Positions 43,101 to 51,072 of a stretch of 64,000 nt of DNA are shown here, piece by piece (position 1 is the stretch's first letter; every line of letters begins with the position of its first letter). The position numbers and the translations under genes were made by a program. The notes beneath the pieces were generated by a model, which saw only the letters and a list, made by a program, of their open reading frames with translations, did not search any database and was not told where the DNA came from. Origin of the DNA: Propioniciclava tarda (GTDB lineage Bacteria > Actinomycetota > Actinomycetes > Propionibacteriales > Propionibacteriaceae); contig NZ_FXTL01000004.1 in the NCBI RefSeq assembly GCF_900182665.1, forward strand, positions 62,001 through 126,000, given 5' to 3'.

Positions 43101-43931
43101 ATGCGCGTCCCACCGGTGTTGTTGGTCCTGGTGTCGATCGCGTCGGTGCAGCTGGGGTCGTCGTTCGCGAAGGACCTGTTCTCGTCCGCCCCGCCCCAAA
43201 CCGTGGCGTGGCTCCGGCTCGCGTTCGGGGCGCTGATCCTGACGGTGATCGCGCGTCCGCGGCTGGCCGGACGCACCCGCGGCCACTGGGGCATCGTCTT
43301 CGCCTACGGCCTCGCGATGGCGGTGATGAACCTGGTGTTCTACCTAGCCATCCAGCGAATCCCGATCGGGATGGCGGTCACGCTCGAGTTCCTCGGACCC
43401 CTGGTCGTCGCCATCATCGGCTCCCGCCGCGTCCGCGATTACCTGTGGGCCGGGCTGGCGTTCGTCGGGGTGGCGATGCTGGGCTTCACCCCGGGAGACC
43501 TCGATCCGCTCGGCATCGTCCTGGCCCTGCTCGCTGGCGCGTTGTGGGCGGGCTACATCGTGCTGGCGGGGCCGACCGGACGCAGCTGGTCCGGCGTGAC
43601 GGGTGTCACAGTCGCCTGCTGGGTCGGGACGTTCGCGCTCGCCGCTCCCGCGCTGGCGTCCGCGCCGCAGTGGGTGACCAACCCGAAGGTGTGGCTTCTC
43701 GGCGCCGTCGTCGGGCTGCTGTCGTCCGTGGTGCCCTACGGCCTCGAGATGATCGCCTTGCGCACCATCGACCGCGGGGCCTTCGGCATCCTGATGAGCC
43801 TCGAACCGGCCGCCGCCGCACTGTTCGCGTTCGCGCTGCTGCACGAGCAGCTGCGCCCGATCGAGTTGGCCGCGATGGCCTGCGTCATCGTCGCGAGCGT
43901 GGGGGCGACCCGCTCCACTCGCCACCCCTGA
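43101..43931 (+). CDS. EamA/RhtA-type metabolite exporter
   Basis: A 276-residue drug/metabolite-transporter protein with ten hydrophobic segments in two EamA halves (VQLGSSFAKDLF at the first; GALWAGYIVLAGPTGRSWSG opening the second). It ends with the usual LEPAAAALFAFALLHEQL. The closest described relatives are RhtA-like threonine/homoserine exporters; the substrate is not certain. ATG 43101 fits the first helix. A hairpin built from two GGACGCC-type motifs follows the stop. Confidence 0.88.
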   Translation: MRVPPVLLVLVSIASVQLGSSFAKDLFSSAPPQTVAWLRLAFGALILTVIARPRLAGRTRGHWGIVFAYGLAMAVMNLVFYLAIQRIPIGMAVTLEFLGPLVVAIIGSRRVRDYLWAGLAFVGVAMLGFTPGDLDPLGIVLALLAGALWAGYIVLAGPTGRSWSGVTGVTVACWVGTFALAAPALASAPQWVTNPKVWLLGAVVGLLSSVVPYGLEMIALRTIDRGAFGILMSLEPAAAALFAFALLHEQLRPIELAAMACVIVASVGATRSTRHP

Positions 43932-43941
43932 GGGCTGCTCG

Positions 43942-43968
43942 GACGCCGATCCGTCGCGTCGGCGTCCA
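43942..43968 (+). terminator. Terminator built from inverted GGACGCC motifs
   Basis: GGACGCCGA (43942-43950) and TCGGCGTCC (43960-43968) form a perfect 9-bp stem with a 9-base loop, 10 bp after the EamA gene. Each arm is one copy of the over-represented 7-mer. Confidence 0.8.
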
Positions 43969-44054
43969 ACGTCTTGGTCCGAGCATCGGAGCGAGCGCCC
44001 GGCCGGAACCCACCTGAGGACTGTTCGGACGCGCCGCTGGCGCCAGTCCGAGCT

Positions 44055-44960
44055 CTACTCCGGCGCCGGCCCGATGATCGAAGGACCCCGCACCCCGGCC
44101 GCGCGCAACGCTTCCTGCGACCGCTCGAGGATGTCACGCTGGACGCCCCAGTTCTGGTTTGGCGCGCACTTGGCGAAGATGCGGATCGTCATCGCGGCCC
44201 CGACGACCTTCTCGACGCCGGCCACCTCCGGACGCTGCAGCAACACCGTCTCCCACTTGGGATCGGCGTACACGGCGTCCATCGTCTTGTTCAAGATGCC
44301 GACGACGCGCGGGGCGTCCTCGTCGTAGGCGACGGGGATGTCGACGGTCGCCGTGGACCAGCCCTGCGACCGGTTGCCGATGCGGGCGATCTCGCCGTTG
44401 CGGACGTACCAGACCTGGCCGGACGCGTCCCGCAGGCGCGTGGTGCGCAGGCCCACGTCCTCGACGGTGCCGGTGACGTCGCCGGTGTCGATGAGGTCGC
44501 CGACGCCGAACTGGTCCTCCATGATCATGAACATCCCGGACAGGAAGTCCTTCACCAGGCTCTGAGCGCCGAAGCCGAGGGCGACGCCGCCGATGCCGGC
44601 GGAGGCGACGATGGGTCCGAGGGGGACGCCGAGGGCGTCCAGAATCGTGAGCACCGCGATCGTGGCGATGACGGCCGTGGTCATGCTGCGCAGGATCGAG
44701 CCGATCGTGCGCGTCCGGGCCTCGTGGCGGGCGCCGTTCACGCCGGTCGCCGCGGCCAGGATCCGGTCGGCCCTCGACCCGTGCCCGGCGTTGCGGTCGC
44801 GGGCCCGCTTCAGCGAGGCGTCCACGCCGGCCTTGACGGCGCGCACGATGATCCAGCGGACGGCGATGCCAAGCACGACCACCAGCCCCACGACGATGGG
44901 GGTCTCGGGCCAGGTCCAGGTCAGTAGCGGCAGCACCCGTCCATTCTTCCCGGTCGGCAC
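44055..44960 (-). CDS. Small-conductance mechanosensitive channel (MscS family)
   Basis: A 301-residue MscS-family channel that releases solutes on hypo-osmotic shock. An N-terminal membrane helix lies at about residues 18-38, and a second segment (MTTAVIATIAVLTILDALGV) leads into the pore-lining helix IVASAGIGGVALGFGAQSLVKD. The cytoplasmic beta domain begins FLSGMFMIMEDQFGVGDLID with the conserved VEDVGLRTTRLRD. The length and three-helix layout match E. coli MscS (286). GTG 44936 (MLPLLTWTWPE) could be the true start instead of ATG 44960. Confidence 0.92.
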   Translation of the reverse strand: MPTGKNGRVLPLLTWTWPETPIVVGLVVVLGIAVRWIIVRAVKAGVDASLKRARDRNAGHGSRADRILAAATGVNGARHEARTRTIGSILRSMTTAVIATIAVLTILDALGVPLGPIVASAGIGGVALGFGAQSLVKDFLSGMFMIMEDQFGVGDLIDTGDVTGTVEDVGLRTTRLRDASGQVWYVRNGEIARIGNRSQGWSTATVDIPVAYDEDAPRVVGILNKTMDAVYADPKWETVLLQRPEVAGVEKVVGAAMTIRIFAKCAPNQNWGVQRDILERSQEALRAAGVRGPSIIGPAPE

Positions 44961-45129
44961 GTCCGCGGGAAGCGCCGGTCTGTCCGCTGATGAGGCCGGA
45001 CGCCGACGCGCCCGTCCGACTTCACGGCAACCCGGAATCCGGCACGCTCAACCCGGCTGCTGATCCGAGAGGCGCCAGGTGCGAGGTTGAGTGCGACGAC
45101 ATCCGTGGTCACGGATGGACCCTGGACGA

Positions 45130-45208
45130 CCCGAATCTCGTGGCTCTCACCGTCTCGTGCGGTGACAAACGTGCTCAGTTCAACCGTGAGTGTGACCGAA
45201 TCCGGGTG
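45130..45208. repeat. Dispersed palindromic element, family B, copy 3
   Basis: A 79-bp element beginning ACCCGAATCTCGTGGCTCTC and ending GTGAGTGTGACCGAATCCGG-GT, the inverted family B ends. It lies in the 336-bp gap between mscS and the first NCS2 permease, which otherwise holds only the mscS promoter region and the terminator at 45244. Confidence 0.75.
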
Positions 45209-45243
45209 GTGGTCCCGAGGCTGACAGACCGCGTTAATGGCAC

Positions 45244-45273
45244 GAGGCCGGACGACTCGCGTCGTCCGGCCTC
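45244..45273 (-). terminator. Perfect hairpin after the first NCS2 permease
   Basis: GAGGCCGGACGAC (45244-45256) and its exact complement (45261-45273) with a 4-base loop, 23 bp past the stop codon at 45297. Confidence 0.85.
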
Positions 45274-45296
45274 GGGTGTTGGGTTCTTCTGACCTA

Positions 45297-46787
45297 TCAG
45301 GCCTCGGACTGCTTGGCAGCCTCGATCATCTCGGCCTCGGTGTTGTGAGCGCCGTTGAAGAAGAAGTTCAGGCCGACGGCCACGATCGAAGCCAGCAGGA
45401 TGCCGGAGTCGACCATCGGGTGGATCTGGGCGGGCATCCACTGCTTGAAGTCGGGGGCGATGAGCGGAATCATGCCGAAGCCGACGGAGACGGCGACGAT
45501 GAACGGGTTGAACCGGTTCTTGAAGTCGACGCCCGCGAGGATGCGGATACCGGTCGCCGCGACCATGCCGAACATGACCAGGCCGGCGCCACCGAGGACG
45601 GCGGTGGGCAGCGCGGCGACGATGGCGCCCATCTTCGGCACGAGCCCGAGGATCAGCAGGATGATGCCGCCGGTGATGGTGACCCAACGGGACTTGATGC
45701 CGGTCACGCCCACCAGGCCGACGTTCTGGGAGAACGACGTGTAGGGGAACGTGTTGAAGATGCCACCGATGAGGGTGCCGAGGCCGTCGGTGCGCAGACC
45801 GGCGGACAGCATCGGCTGGGTGACCTTGCGTCCGGTCATCTCGCCCAGGGCGAGGAACATGCCCGTGGACTCGATCATGACGACGATCATGACGATGGTC
45901 ATCGTGAGGATCATGACGATGTCGAAGACCGGCACCCCGAAGTGGAACGGCATGATCAGGGCGAACCAGTCGGCCTTCATGACGTTGTCGAACTTCATCA
46001 TGCCCGTGGCAGCGGCCACGATGGCGCCGATCACGATGCCGATGAGGACGGCGACGTTGGCCAGGAAGCCCTTACCGAAGCGCGAGATGATCAGGATGAT
46101 CGCCAGGACGAGGGCTGACATGCCGATGCCGGCGGCAGAGGCGTAGGCCGGGTTCATCATGGTGGCTGCCGGGGCGAAGCCCTTGGGCAGCTCGGGGATG
46201 CCGGGGGTGGCCTTGGCAGCCTCGACCCACTTGGCCCAGTCGGGGTTGACCATCTTGGACGTGACGGCGGACGACGGAGCGAAGATCCAGCCGATGCCGA
46301 TCTTCATCAGCGAGACGCCGATGACGAGGATGATCGTGCCGGTCACGACCGGCGGGAAGAACCGGATCAGGCGGCTGACCAACGGGGCGATGATCATCGC
46401 GATGACGCCGGCGCCGATGATCGTGCCGAACAGGAGCCGTGCGCCCTGGGCGCCCGGGTTGGCGGCGGTGATGGCCAGCATCGGGCTGACGGAGGCGAAC
46501 GTGACGCCCATCATGACGGGCAGCTTGATGCCGAACCACTGCGAGGCGCCGAGCGACTGAATGATCGTGACGATGCCACAGGCGAACAGGTCGGCGGAGA
46601 CCAGGAATGCGATGTCCTGGGGGCTCAGCTTGAGCGCGTTTCCGACGATGAACGGCACGGCCACGGCGCCGGCGTACATGACGAGAACGTGCTGAAGGCC
46701 AAGGGTGATGAGTCGGGGTACTGGAAGGATCTCGTCGACAGGTTCGACCTGCTTCGAGACCGGTGCTTCAACGGTAGACACCTGCAT
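45297..46787 (-). CDS. NCS2 nucleobase permease (xanthine/uracil family)
   Basis: A 496-residue proton-coupled nucleobase importer with 14 membrane segments. The first helix opens ITLGLQHVLVMYAGAVAVPF, the core has PVMMGVTFASVSPMLA, and the substrate-region glutamate lies in MIESTGMFLALGEMTGRKV. The NAT signature region reads FSQNVGLVGVTGIKSRWV (Q-N-x-G). This places it with xanthine/uric acid-type carriers (COG2233) rather than uracil UraA. The ATG at 46787 (MQVSTVEAPVS) is the better start than an upstream ATG at 46904. Codon and motif use differ from neighbours: not one GGACGCC/GGCGTCC is present in the whole gene. Confidence 0.92.
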   Translation of the reverse strand: MQVSTVEAPVSKQVEPVDEILPVPRLITLGLQHVLVMYAGAVAVPFIVGNALKLSPQDIAFLVSADLFACGIVTIIQSLGASQWFGIKLPVMMGVTFASVSPMLAITAANPGAQGARLLFGTIIGAGVIAMIIAPLVSRLIRFFPPVVTGTIILVIGVSLMKIGIGWIFAPSSAVTSKMVNPDWAKWVEAAKATPGIPELPKGFAPAATMMNPAYASAAGIGMSALVLAIILIISRFGKGFLANVAVLIGIVIGAIVAAATGMMKFDNVMKADWFALIMPFHFGVPVFDIVMILTMTIVMIVVMIESTGMFLALGEMTGRKVTQPMLSAGLRTDGLGTLIGGIFNTFPYTSFSQNVGLVGVTGIKSRWVTITGGIILLILGLVPKMGAIVAALPTAVLGGAGLVMFGMVAATGIRILAGVDFKNRFNPFIVAVSVGFGMIPLIAPDFKQWMPAQIHPMVDSGILLASIVAVGLNFFFNGAHNTEAEMIEAAKQSEA

Positions 46788-46907
46788 TCTCCATCTTTGC
46801 TGGTGTGGGCAGGCAGCTGATCGTCCAACACGTTGGGGCAGCTGACGCCACAGGCTTTGTCGAGTTCCCGAGTTGGCCTTCTCAACAACGTTGCCTTGAG
46901 ACATGGT

Positions 46908-46924
46908 GACTACCCCGGGTAGTC
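46908..46924. promoter_or_regulatory. 17-bp palindrome upstream of the NCS2 permease
   Basis: GACTACCC-C-GGGTAGTC, about 120 bp upstream of the chosen start, in an otherwise gene-free 460-bp gap (46788-47249). It is a candidate operator. Confidence 0.4.
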
Positions 46925-47124
46925 GTCATCCTAGGAGTGAGGATTCACGCTGTCAGGCGAACCGAATAACTCATCAATTCAACGTGACACAGCCAGGAAT
47001 CACCCCAAGTCAGACCCGGATCAGCACTTGTCGTCGGTGGCTCAGTTGGCGGCCTCGGGACGCCTCGCGGCGTCCAAATTCCCGCAAAAGGTTTGGCGAC
47101 AGTGCGTCTACCTTGCCCAAGGTT

Positions 47125-47158
47125 GCGCGGACGCCCCCCGTTCGAGGAGCGTCCGCGC
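47125..47158 (-). terminator. Hairpin after the second NCS2 permease
   Basis: GCGCGGACGC (47125-47134) and GCGTCCGCGC (47149-47158) form a 10-bp perfect stem that extends inward with partial pairing. It lies about 90 bp past the stop at 47250. Confidence 0.75.
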
Positions 47159-47249
47159 GGCAACCTGGGGCCTTGTTGATCCGGGCCGGCGTGACCTCGG
47201 GCTCTGGACCGTCCCGTGCTCGGCGCGGGTCGGGCCTCCCCGTCTCGGC

Positions 47250-48746
47250 CTAGTGGTCGGCGTCCACCAGGGTCTTGAGCTGGTCCTCGGTGACGGCGCG
47301 GGCCGGCGCGTGGGCGTCCGTGACGTGGACGCCGGACGTGTCCGACTTGCCCCACACGTTGAACGCCAGGTTCAGCACGAAGGCCACGAGGGCGGCCGAG
47401 CTGATGCCGGAGTCGAGGACGGTCGAAAGGGCGTCCGGTAGCCGATGCCAGAAGCCGGGCAGGACCACCGGCAGCAGGCCGAACCCGAGGGACGCCGCCA
47501 CGATCAGCAGGTTGTTGTTGCCGTCGTAATTGACCTTGCCGAGGCTGCGGATGCCGGACGCGGCGACGGTGCCGAACAGGACGATCCCGACGCCGCCGAG
47601 GACCGGGGTGGGCAGCGCGCCGATGATGGCGGCGAGCCAGGGCGACAGGCCGAGCACGGCGAGGATGCCGCCGCCGACCGCGACGACCCAGCGGCTCTTG
47701 ATGCCGGACAGGGCGACCAGGCCGACGTTCTGGGCGAACGCGGTGGCGGGGAAGGTATTCATGACCGGCGCGAGGACGCAGGAGAGCATGTCGGCGCGCA
47801 GGCCGTTGGCGACGCGCTTGGAGTCCACCTCGGTGCCCACCACGGTGCCCACGGCGAGGATGTCGGCGGTCGTCTCGACCATGATCACGATCAGGACGAT
47901 GACCATCGAGACGATCGCGCCCACCTCGAAGATCGGCAGTCCGAACGCGAACGGACGCGGCACGTCAACCGGCAGCTTGCCCGCGAAGGACGGCGCCTTG
48001 ATCATCCCGGACGTCGGTGATATGAAGTTCCAGATGACGGCGAGCAGGGTGCCCGCGACGAGGCCCAGCAGGATCGCCATCCGGGCCAGCCGCTTGATCA
48101 TCGACAGGCCGAGGGTGATCGCGAGGGTCAGCAGCGCGAGGACGATGTTGTTGGGGTTGCCGAAGGCGGGATTGCTGACGAGCTTGCCGTCCACGACGAC
48201 CTGCGCGGGCATGGAGCCGACGATCCACTTGCCGGCGGCGGGCACGAGCGACAGGCCGATGACGGCGATGATCGAGCCGGTGACCACAGGCGGGAAGAAC
48301 CGGATCACCTGCGCGAAGAACGGCACGATGACCAGGGCGACCAGGCCGGCGACGATCACCGAGCCGAACGCCATCCGCAGCCCAGTGACGCCGCCACCCT
48401 TGGCGATGATCGCCGTCAGCGTCGACACGGACGCGAACGAGATGCCCTGGACGAGCGGGAGCTGCGAGCCGAAGCCGACGGGGGTCTTCGTGAAGACGCC
48501 GACCGTCTGCAGGATCGTCGCCAGCCCGCTGAACAGGATCGCCGACGACACGAGCAGCGCGTTCTCGGCCGGGCTCAGGCCGGCCGCGCCGCCCACGATC
48601 AGGGGCACGGCGATGACGCCGCCGAACATCGACAGGATGTGCTGGAGGCCGTAGACGATGCTGTCGCCCACGCTCAGGCGCTCGTCCTCGGGTCGTGTCG
48701 TGCCAACCGGGGTGGGTTCTTGCTTGCTGCGTCCACGAGCGGACAT
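47250..48746 (-). CDS. NCS2 nucleobase permease (xanthine/urate type)
   Basis: A 498-residue NCS2/NAT carrier with 14 membrane segments, a distant paralogue of the previous gene. The first helix has IVYGLQHILSMFGGVIAVPL, the substrate-site glutamate is in MVETTADILAVGTVVGTEV, and the NAT region reads FAQNVGLVALSGIKSRWV. It imports a purine such as xanthine or urate into the cell. ATG 48746 has an AAAGGAGA ribosome site; an ATG 18 bases upstream is less favoured. Upstream is an AT-rich, palindrome-containing promoter. Being next to the xanthine dehydrogenase locus, it plausibly supplies its substrate. Confidence 0.93.
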   Translation of the reverse strand: MSARGRSKQEPTPVGTTRPEDERLSVGDSIVYGLQHILSMFGGVIAVPLIVGGAAGLSPAENALLVSSAILFSGLATILQTVGVFTKTPVGFGSQLPLVQGISFASVSTLTAIIAKGGGVTGLRMAFGSVIVAGLVALVIVPFFAQVIRFFPPVVTGSIIAVIGLSLVPAAGKWIVGSMPAQVVVDGKLVSNPAFGNPNNIVLALLTLAITLGLSMIKRLARMAILLGLVAGTLLAVIWNFISPTSGMIKAPSFAGKLPVDVPRPFAFGLPIFEVGAIVSMVIVLIVIMVETTADILAVGTVVGTEVDSKRVANGLRADMLSCVLAPVMNTFPATAFAQNVGLVALSGIKSRWVVAVGGGILAVLGLSPWLAAIIGALPTPVLGGVGIVLFGTVAASGIRSLGKVNYDGNNNLLIVAASLGFGLLPVVLPGFWHRLPDALSTVLDSGISSAALVAFVLNLAFNVWGKSDTSGVHVTDAHAPARAVTEDQLKTLVDADH

Positions 48747-48787
48747 CGAGTCTCCTTTGATCACCAGCCGCTGGTTCCAACTTCGGC

Positions 48788-48824
48788 AAAAGTATCGATA
48801 ACTATAACCTCAGTTTGAGGATAG
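48788..48824 (-). promoter_or_regulatory. AT-rich promoter/operator of the second NCS2 permease
   Basis: Contains AAAAGTATCGATA, then CTATAACCTCA followed by GTT and TGAGGATAG, an imperfect inverted repeat. A GAAAGTATCC box also lies upstream of the xanthine dehydrogenase gene (53871-53880), so a shared regulator is possible. Confidence 0.4.
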
Positions 48825-49182
48825 GTCGGACGCCGCGTGCTCGCTGGGCTTTCGCCAGATTGCCTCGACGTCGAGGAAAGAACGGATTGAGGGGCTTCCC
48901 GGACGCGTGACGTCCGGAACGATCTTGAAAGCCCTTGTCAACAGCAGAAAGCCGAAACCGGACGCCTGTGCCCACTGGTGGAGTCGGCTTCCGGTTGGTG
49001 CCACTTGTTGCACGGGGATGCCCGCGGAGGGCCCGGCTTCGGGGCAGCGAGCCGGGCCGGCGGCGTCCGAACTCGTTCGCCACCTGGGCCGAAACAATCG
49101 GAACTTTATTGGCAACTCTGCCAACTGGTGACGCCAGGCCGATAGGCTAGTGACGCCGATAACCAGTGCATGAAGGGTCATC
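48825..49182. other. Intergenic region upstream of the ammonia-lyase-like gene
   Basis: 358 bp without a convincing gene. It holds a 9-bp hairpin GGCCCGGCT/AGCCGGGCC (49030-49058) and a smaller TTCC-GGACG/CGTCC-GGAA palindrome near 48895-48918. The promoter of the gene at 49183 must lie toward the right end. Confidence 0.5.
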
Positions 49183-50310
49183 ATGGGAACCGCACGCCTC
49201 GTCCTCAACCCCTACGTCGACCGCGACCATGTGAAGGCCCCGGTCTTCACCAGCGCCAGCTTCCACAAGTCGATCCCGGGCTTCGTGCCCACGCCCCTGC
49301 GCGAGGCGGAGGAGGCGGCGAAGATCCTCGGCGTCCGGTCGGTGTGGGTGAAGGACGAGTCGACGCGCCTCGGAATGCCGGCCTTCAAGATCCTCGGGGC
49401 GTCCTGGGCGACGTACCGCGCGCTGATGAAGCACCTCGGGCTGCCCGAGCACAAGAAGCCCACGATGGCGAAGCTGAAGAAGGCGGTCGCCGAGTCCGGA
49501 CGCGAGCTCGCGCTGGTCGCCGCCACGGACGGCAACCACGGACGCGCCGTCGCCCGCATGGCCCGCGACATGGGGCTACCGTGCACGATCTTCGTGCCCC
49601 AAGGCACGGTGAAGAGCCGCATCAAGGCGATCGCGCGCAACGGCTGCGAGGTGATCGTCGCTGACGGCAACTACGACGAGGCCATCGAGCGCGCCGCCGC
49701 CCTGGCGGACGATACGACCGTCGTGATCCAGGACACGTCCTGGGAGGGCTACACCGAGGTCCCCGACTGGATCATCGACGGCTACCAGACGATGATGAAA
49801 GAGGTCATCGACCTCATCGACGAGGAACTCACGCCCGAGCCGTCCGTCGTGGTGGCGCAGATGGGCGTCGGCGCCTTCAGTGCCGCGGTCGCGGCGGCGT
49901 TCGCCCACCGCCCGGCGCGGCTGCTGGTCGGCGCCGAGCCGACCGTCGCCGACTGCCTCACCACCAGCATCGAGAACGGCGGCCAGCTGACCGTCATCGA
50001 CGAGACCCCGTACACGTCGATGGCCGGCCTCAACTGCGGGACGCCGTCCGACCTGGCCTGGATGACCAACCGGTCCGCGTTCAACGCCTTCGCCACCGTC
50101 GAAGACGCCGACGCCGAAGAGGCGACGCGCGTCCTGCACGAGGACTGGATCGAGTCCGGCGAGTCCGGCGCCGCCGGCCTAGCCGCCCTGCTGCGCTGGG
50201 GCAAGGACCTCGGGCTGCGCGCCGACGACGATGTGCTGGTCTTCGTCACCGAGGGCGTCACCGATCCGATCAACTTCGCCCGCATCATCGGCCCGGAGTC
50301 GGCTGACTGA
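49183..50310 (+). CDS. dpaL: Diaminopropionate ammonia-lyase-like PLP enzyme (YgeX type)
   Basis: A 375-residue fold-type II PLP enzyme. The PLP lysine lies in GMPAFKILGASWA, the pattern of diaminopropionate ammonia-lyase (threonine synthase and serine dehydratase differ here). The cofactor asparagine loop is AATDGNHGRAVARMA, and QDTSWEGYTEVPDWIIDGY is a YgeX hallmark. It would split 2,3-diaminopropionate to pyruvate and two ammonia. In E. coli ygeX sits in the purine/selenium gene region beside xdh and ssnA, so its place here next to a selenium-type xanthine dehydrogenase supports a role in purine-derived amino acid breakdown. No strong ribosome site is seen; ATG 49183 opens the conserved N-terminus. 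Confidence 0.75.
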   Translation: MGTARLVLNPYVDRDHVKAPVFTSASFHKSIPGFVPTPLREAEEAAKILGVRSVWVKDESTRLGMPAFKILGASWATYRALMKHLGLPEHKKPTMAKLKKAVAESGRELALVAATDGNHGRAVARMARDMGLPCTIFVPQGTVKSRIKAIARNGCEVIVADGNYDEAIERAAALADDTTVVIQDTSWEGYTEVPDWIIDGYQTMMKEVIDLIDEELTPEPSVVVAQMGVGAFSAAVAAAFAHRPARLLVGAEPTVADCLTTSIENGGQLTVIDETPYTSMAGLNCGTPSDLAWMTNRSAFNAFATVEDADAEEATRVLHEDWIESGESGAAGLAALLRWGKDLGLRADDDVLVFVTEGVTDPINFARIIGPESAD

Positions 50311-50322
50311 AAGGGAAGAGAA

Positions 50323-50349
50323 CTCGATATCAAGATACGTGATATCGAG
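50323..50349. promoter_or_regulatory. Perfect 10+10 palindrome, candidate MarR/TetR-type operator
   Basis: CTCGATATCA (50323-50332), a 7-base spacer, then TGATATCGAG (50340-50349), strikingly AT-rich for this genome. It abuts the GTG of a truncated MFS gene and may have controlled it. Confidence 0.6.
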
Positions 50350-50352
50350 ATA

Positions 50353-50556
50353 GTGCGGATCTCGTCTGTCGCCGTAAGTTCTCCGCTGCGGCCGCTCGTC
50401 TGGACGGTCTTTGCCCCTTCGGTCGTGTACGCGGCGGCGGCGTCCACGATGGTTCCGGCAACCGTCGTCCTCGGGCTGAAGCTCGGACTCTCCGGAGGCG
50501 CGCTCGCCCTACCCTGCGGGCTTGGGTCCTGGACCGCTACGGCACCTTCCGCGTAG
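50353..50556 (+). pseudogene. N-terminal fragment of an MFS transporter
   Basis: A 67-codon frame starting at GTG 50353, encoding a short cytoplasmic leader and two hydrophobic segments (LVWTVFAPSVVYAAAASTMV and VVLGLKLGLSGGALALPCGL). This looks like the first helices of an MFS efflux pump that then stops. It follows the palindromic operator by three bases, so it would be nearly leaderless. It is probably the stub of a deleted regulated pump. Confidence 0.5.
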
Positions 50557-50618
50557 GCGTCCGACCGGCGTCGTCGCTTGAGTCACCTGTCACGCGGTTT
50601 GACCGCCCATCCCGGCGA

Positions 50619-51041
50619 CTAACTGGGTGACCCGAACTCCGGGAAGTGCTCGGCGAACAGGACGTCGACCGCGGCGTCCACCTCGTGGCTGAAGCGGGCG
50701 AAGCGGTGCAGGAGCGTCCGGCACTCGGGGGTCAGGGACGCGCGGCCGCCGCCCACGCCGCCCTGCTGGCGGGTGACGCAGACGAAGCCCAGCTCGTTCT
50801 CGAGCGTGTGGATGAGCCGCCAGCCCTTCGTGTACGACAGCCCGATCGTGGCGCAGGCGCTCTTGACCGAGCCGGACGCGTCCACGGCGTGGAGCAGTTG
50901 CACGACCCCGGGCCCCAAGAAGCGGGACGCCGACCCGAGCAGCACGGTCTTCGCCTGCGCCCGGACCACGCGCGCGCCGGCGTCCGACGAAACGCCAAAG
51001 GGCGAGGCAACAGCCTCGCCCTCGACGTCGAACTCAGCCAT
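50619..51041 (-). CDS. ModE-like winged-helix regulator without effector domain
   Basis: A 140-residue protein whose body is the LysR-like winged helix of ModE: FLGPGVVQLLHAVDASGSVKS, SYTKGWRLIHTLENELGFV, then a glycine-rich wing QQGGVGGGRASLTPECRTLL. The molybdate-binding (TOBE) domains of full ModE are absent, so it may bind DNA constitutively or sense molybdate through a partner. ATG 51041 follows the xanthine dehydrogenase stop by 31 bases, so it is the last gene of that operon. It is the likely regulator of the molybdenum hydroxylase locus. Confidence 0.85.
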   Translation of the reverse strand: MAEFDVEGEAVASPFGVSSDAGARVVRAQAKTVLLGSASRFLGPGVVQLLHAVDASGSVKSACATIGLSYTKGWRLIHTLENELGFVCVTRQQGGVGGGRASLTPECRTLLHRFARFSHEVDAAVDVLFAEHFPEFGSPS

Positions 51042-51072
51042 ACCGCAGAGCCTAAGCCCCGTGGCGTCCGGA

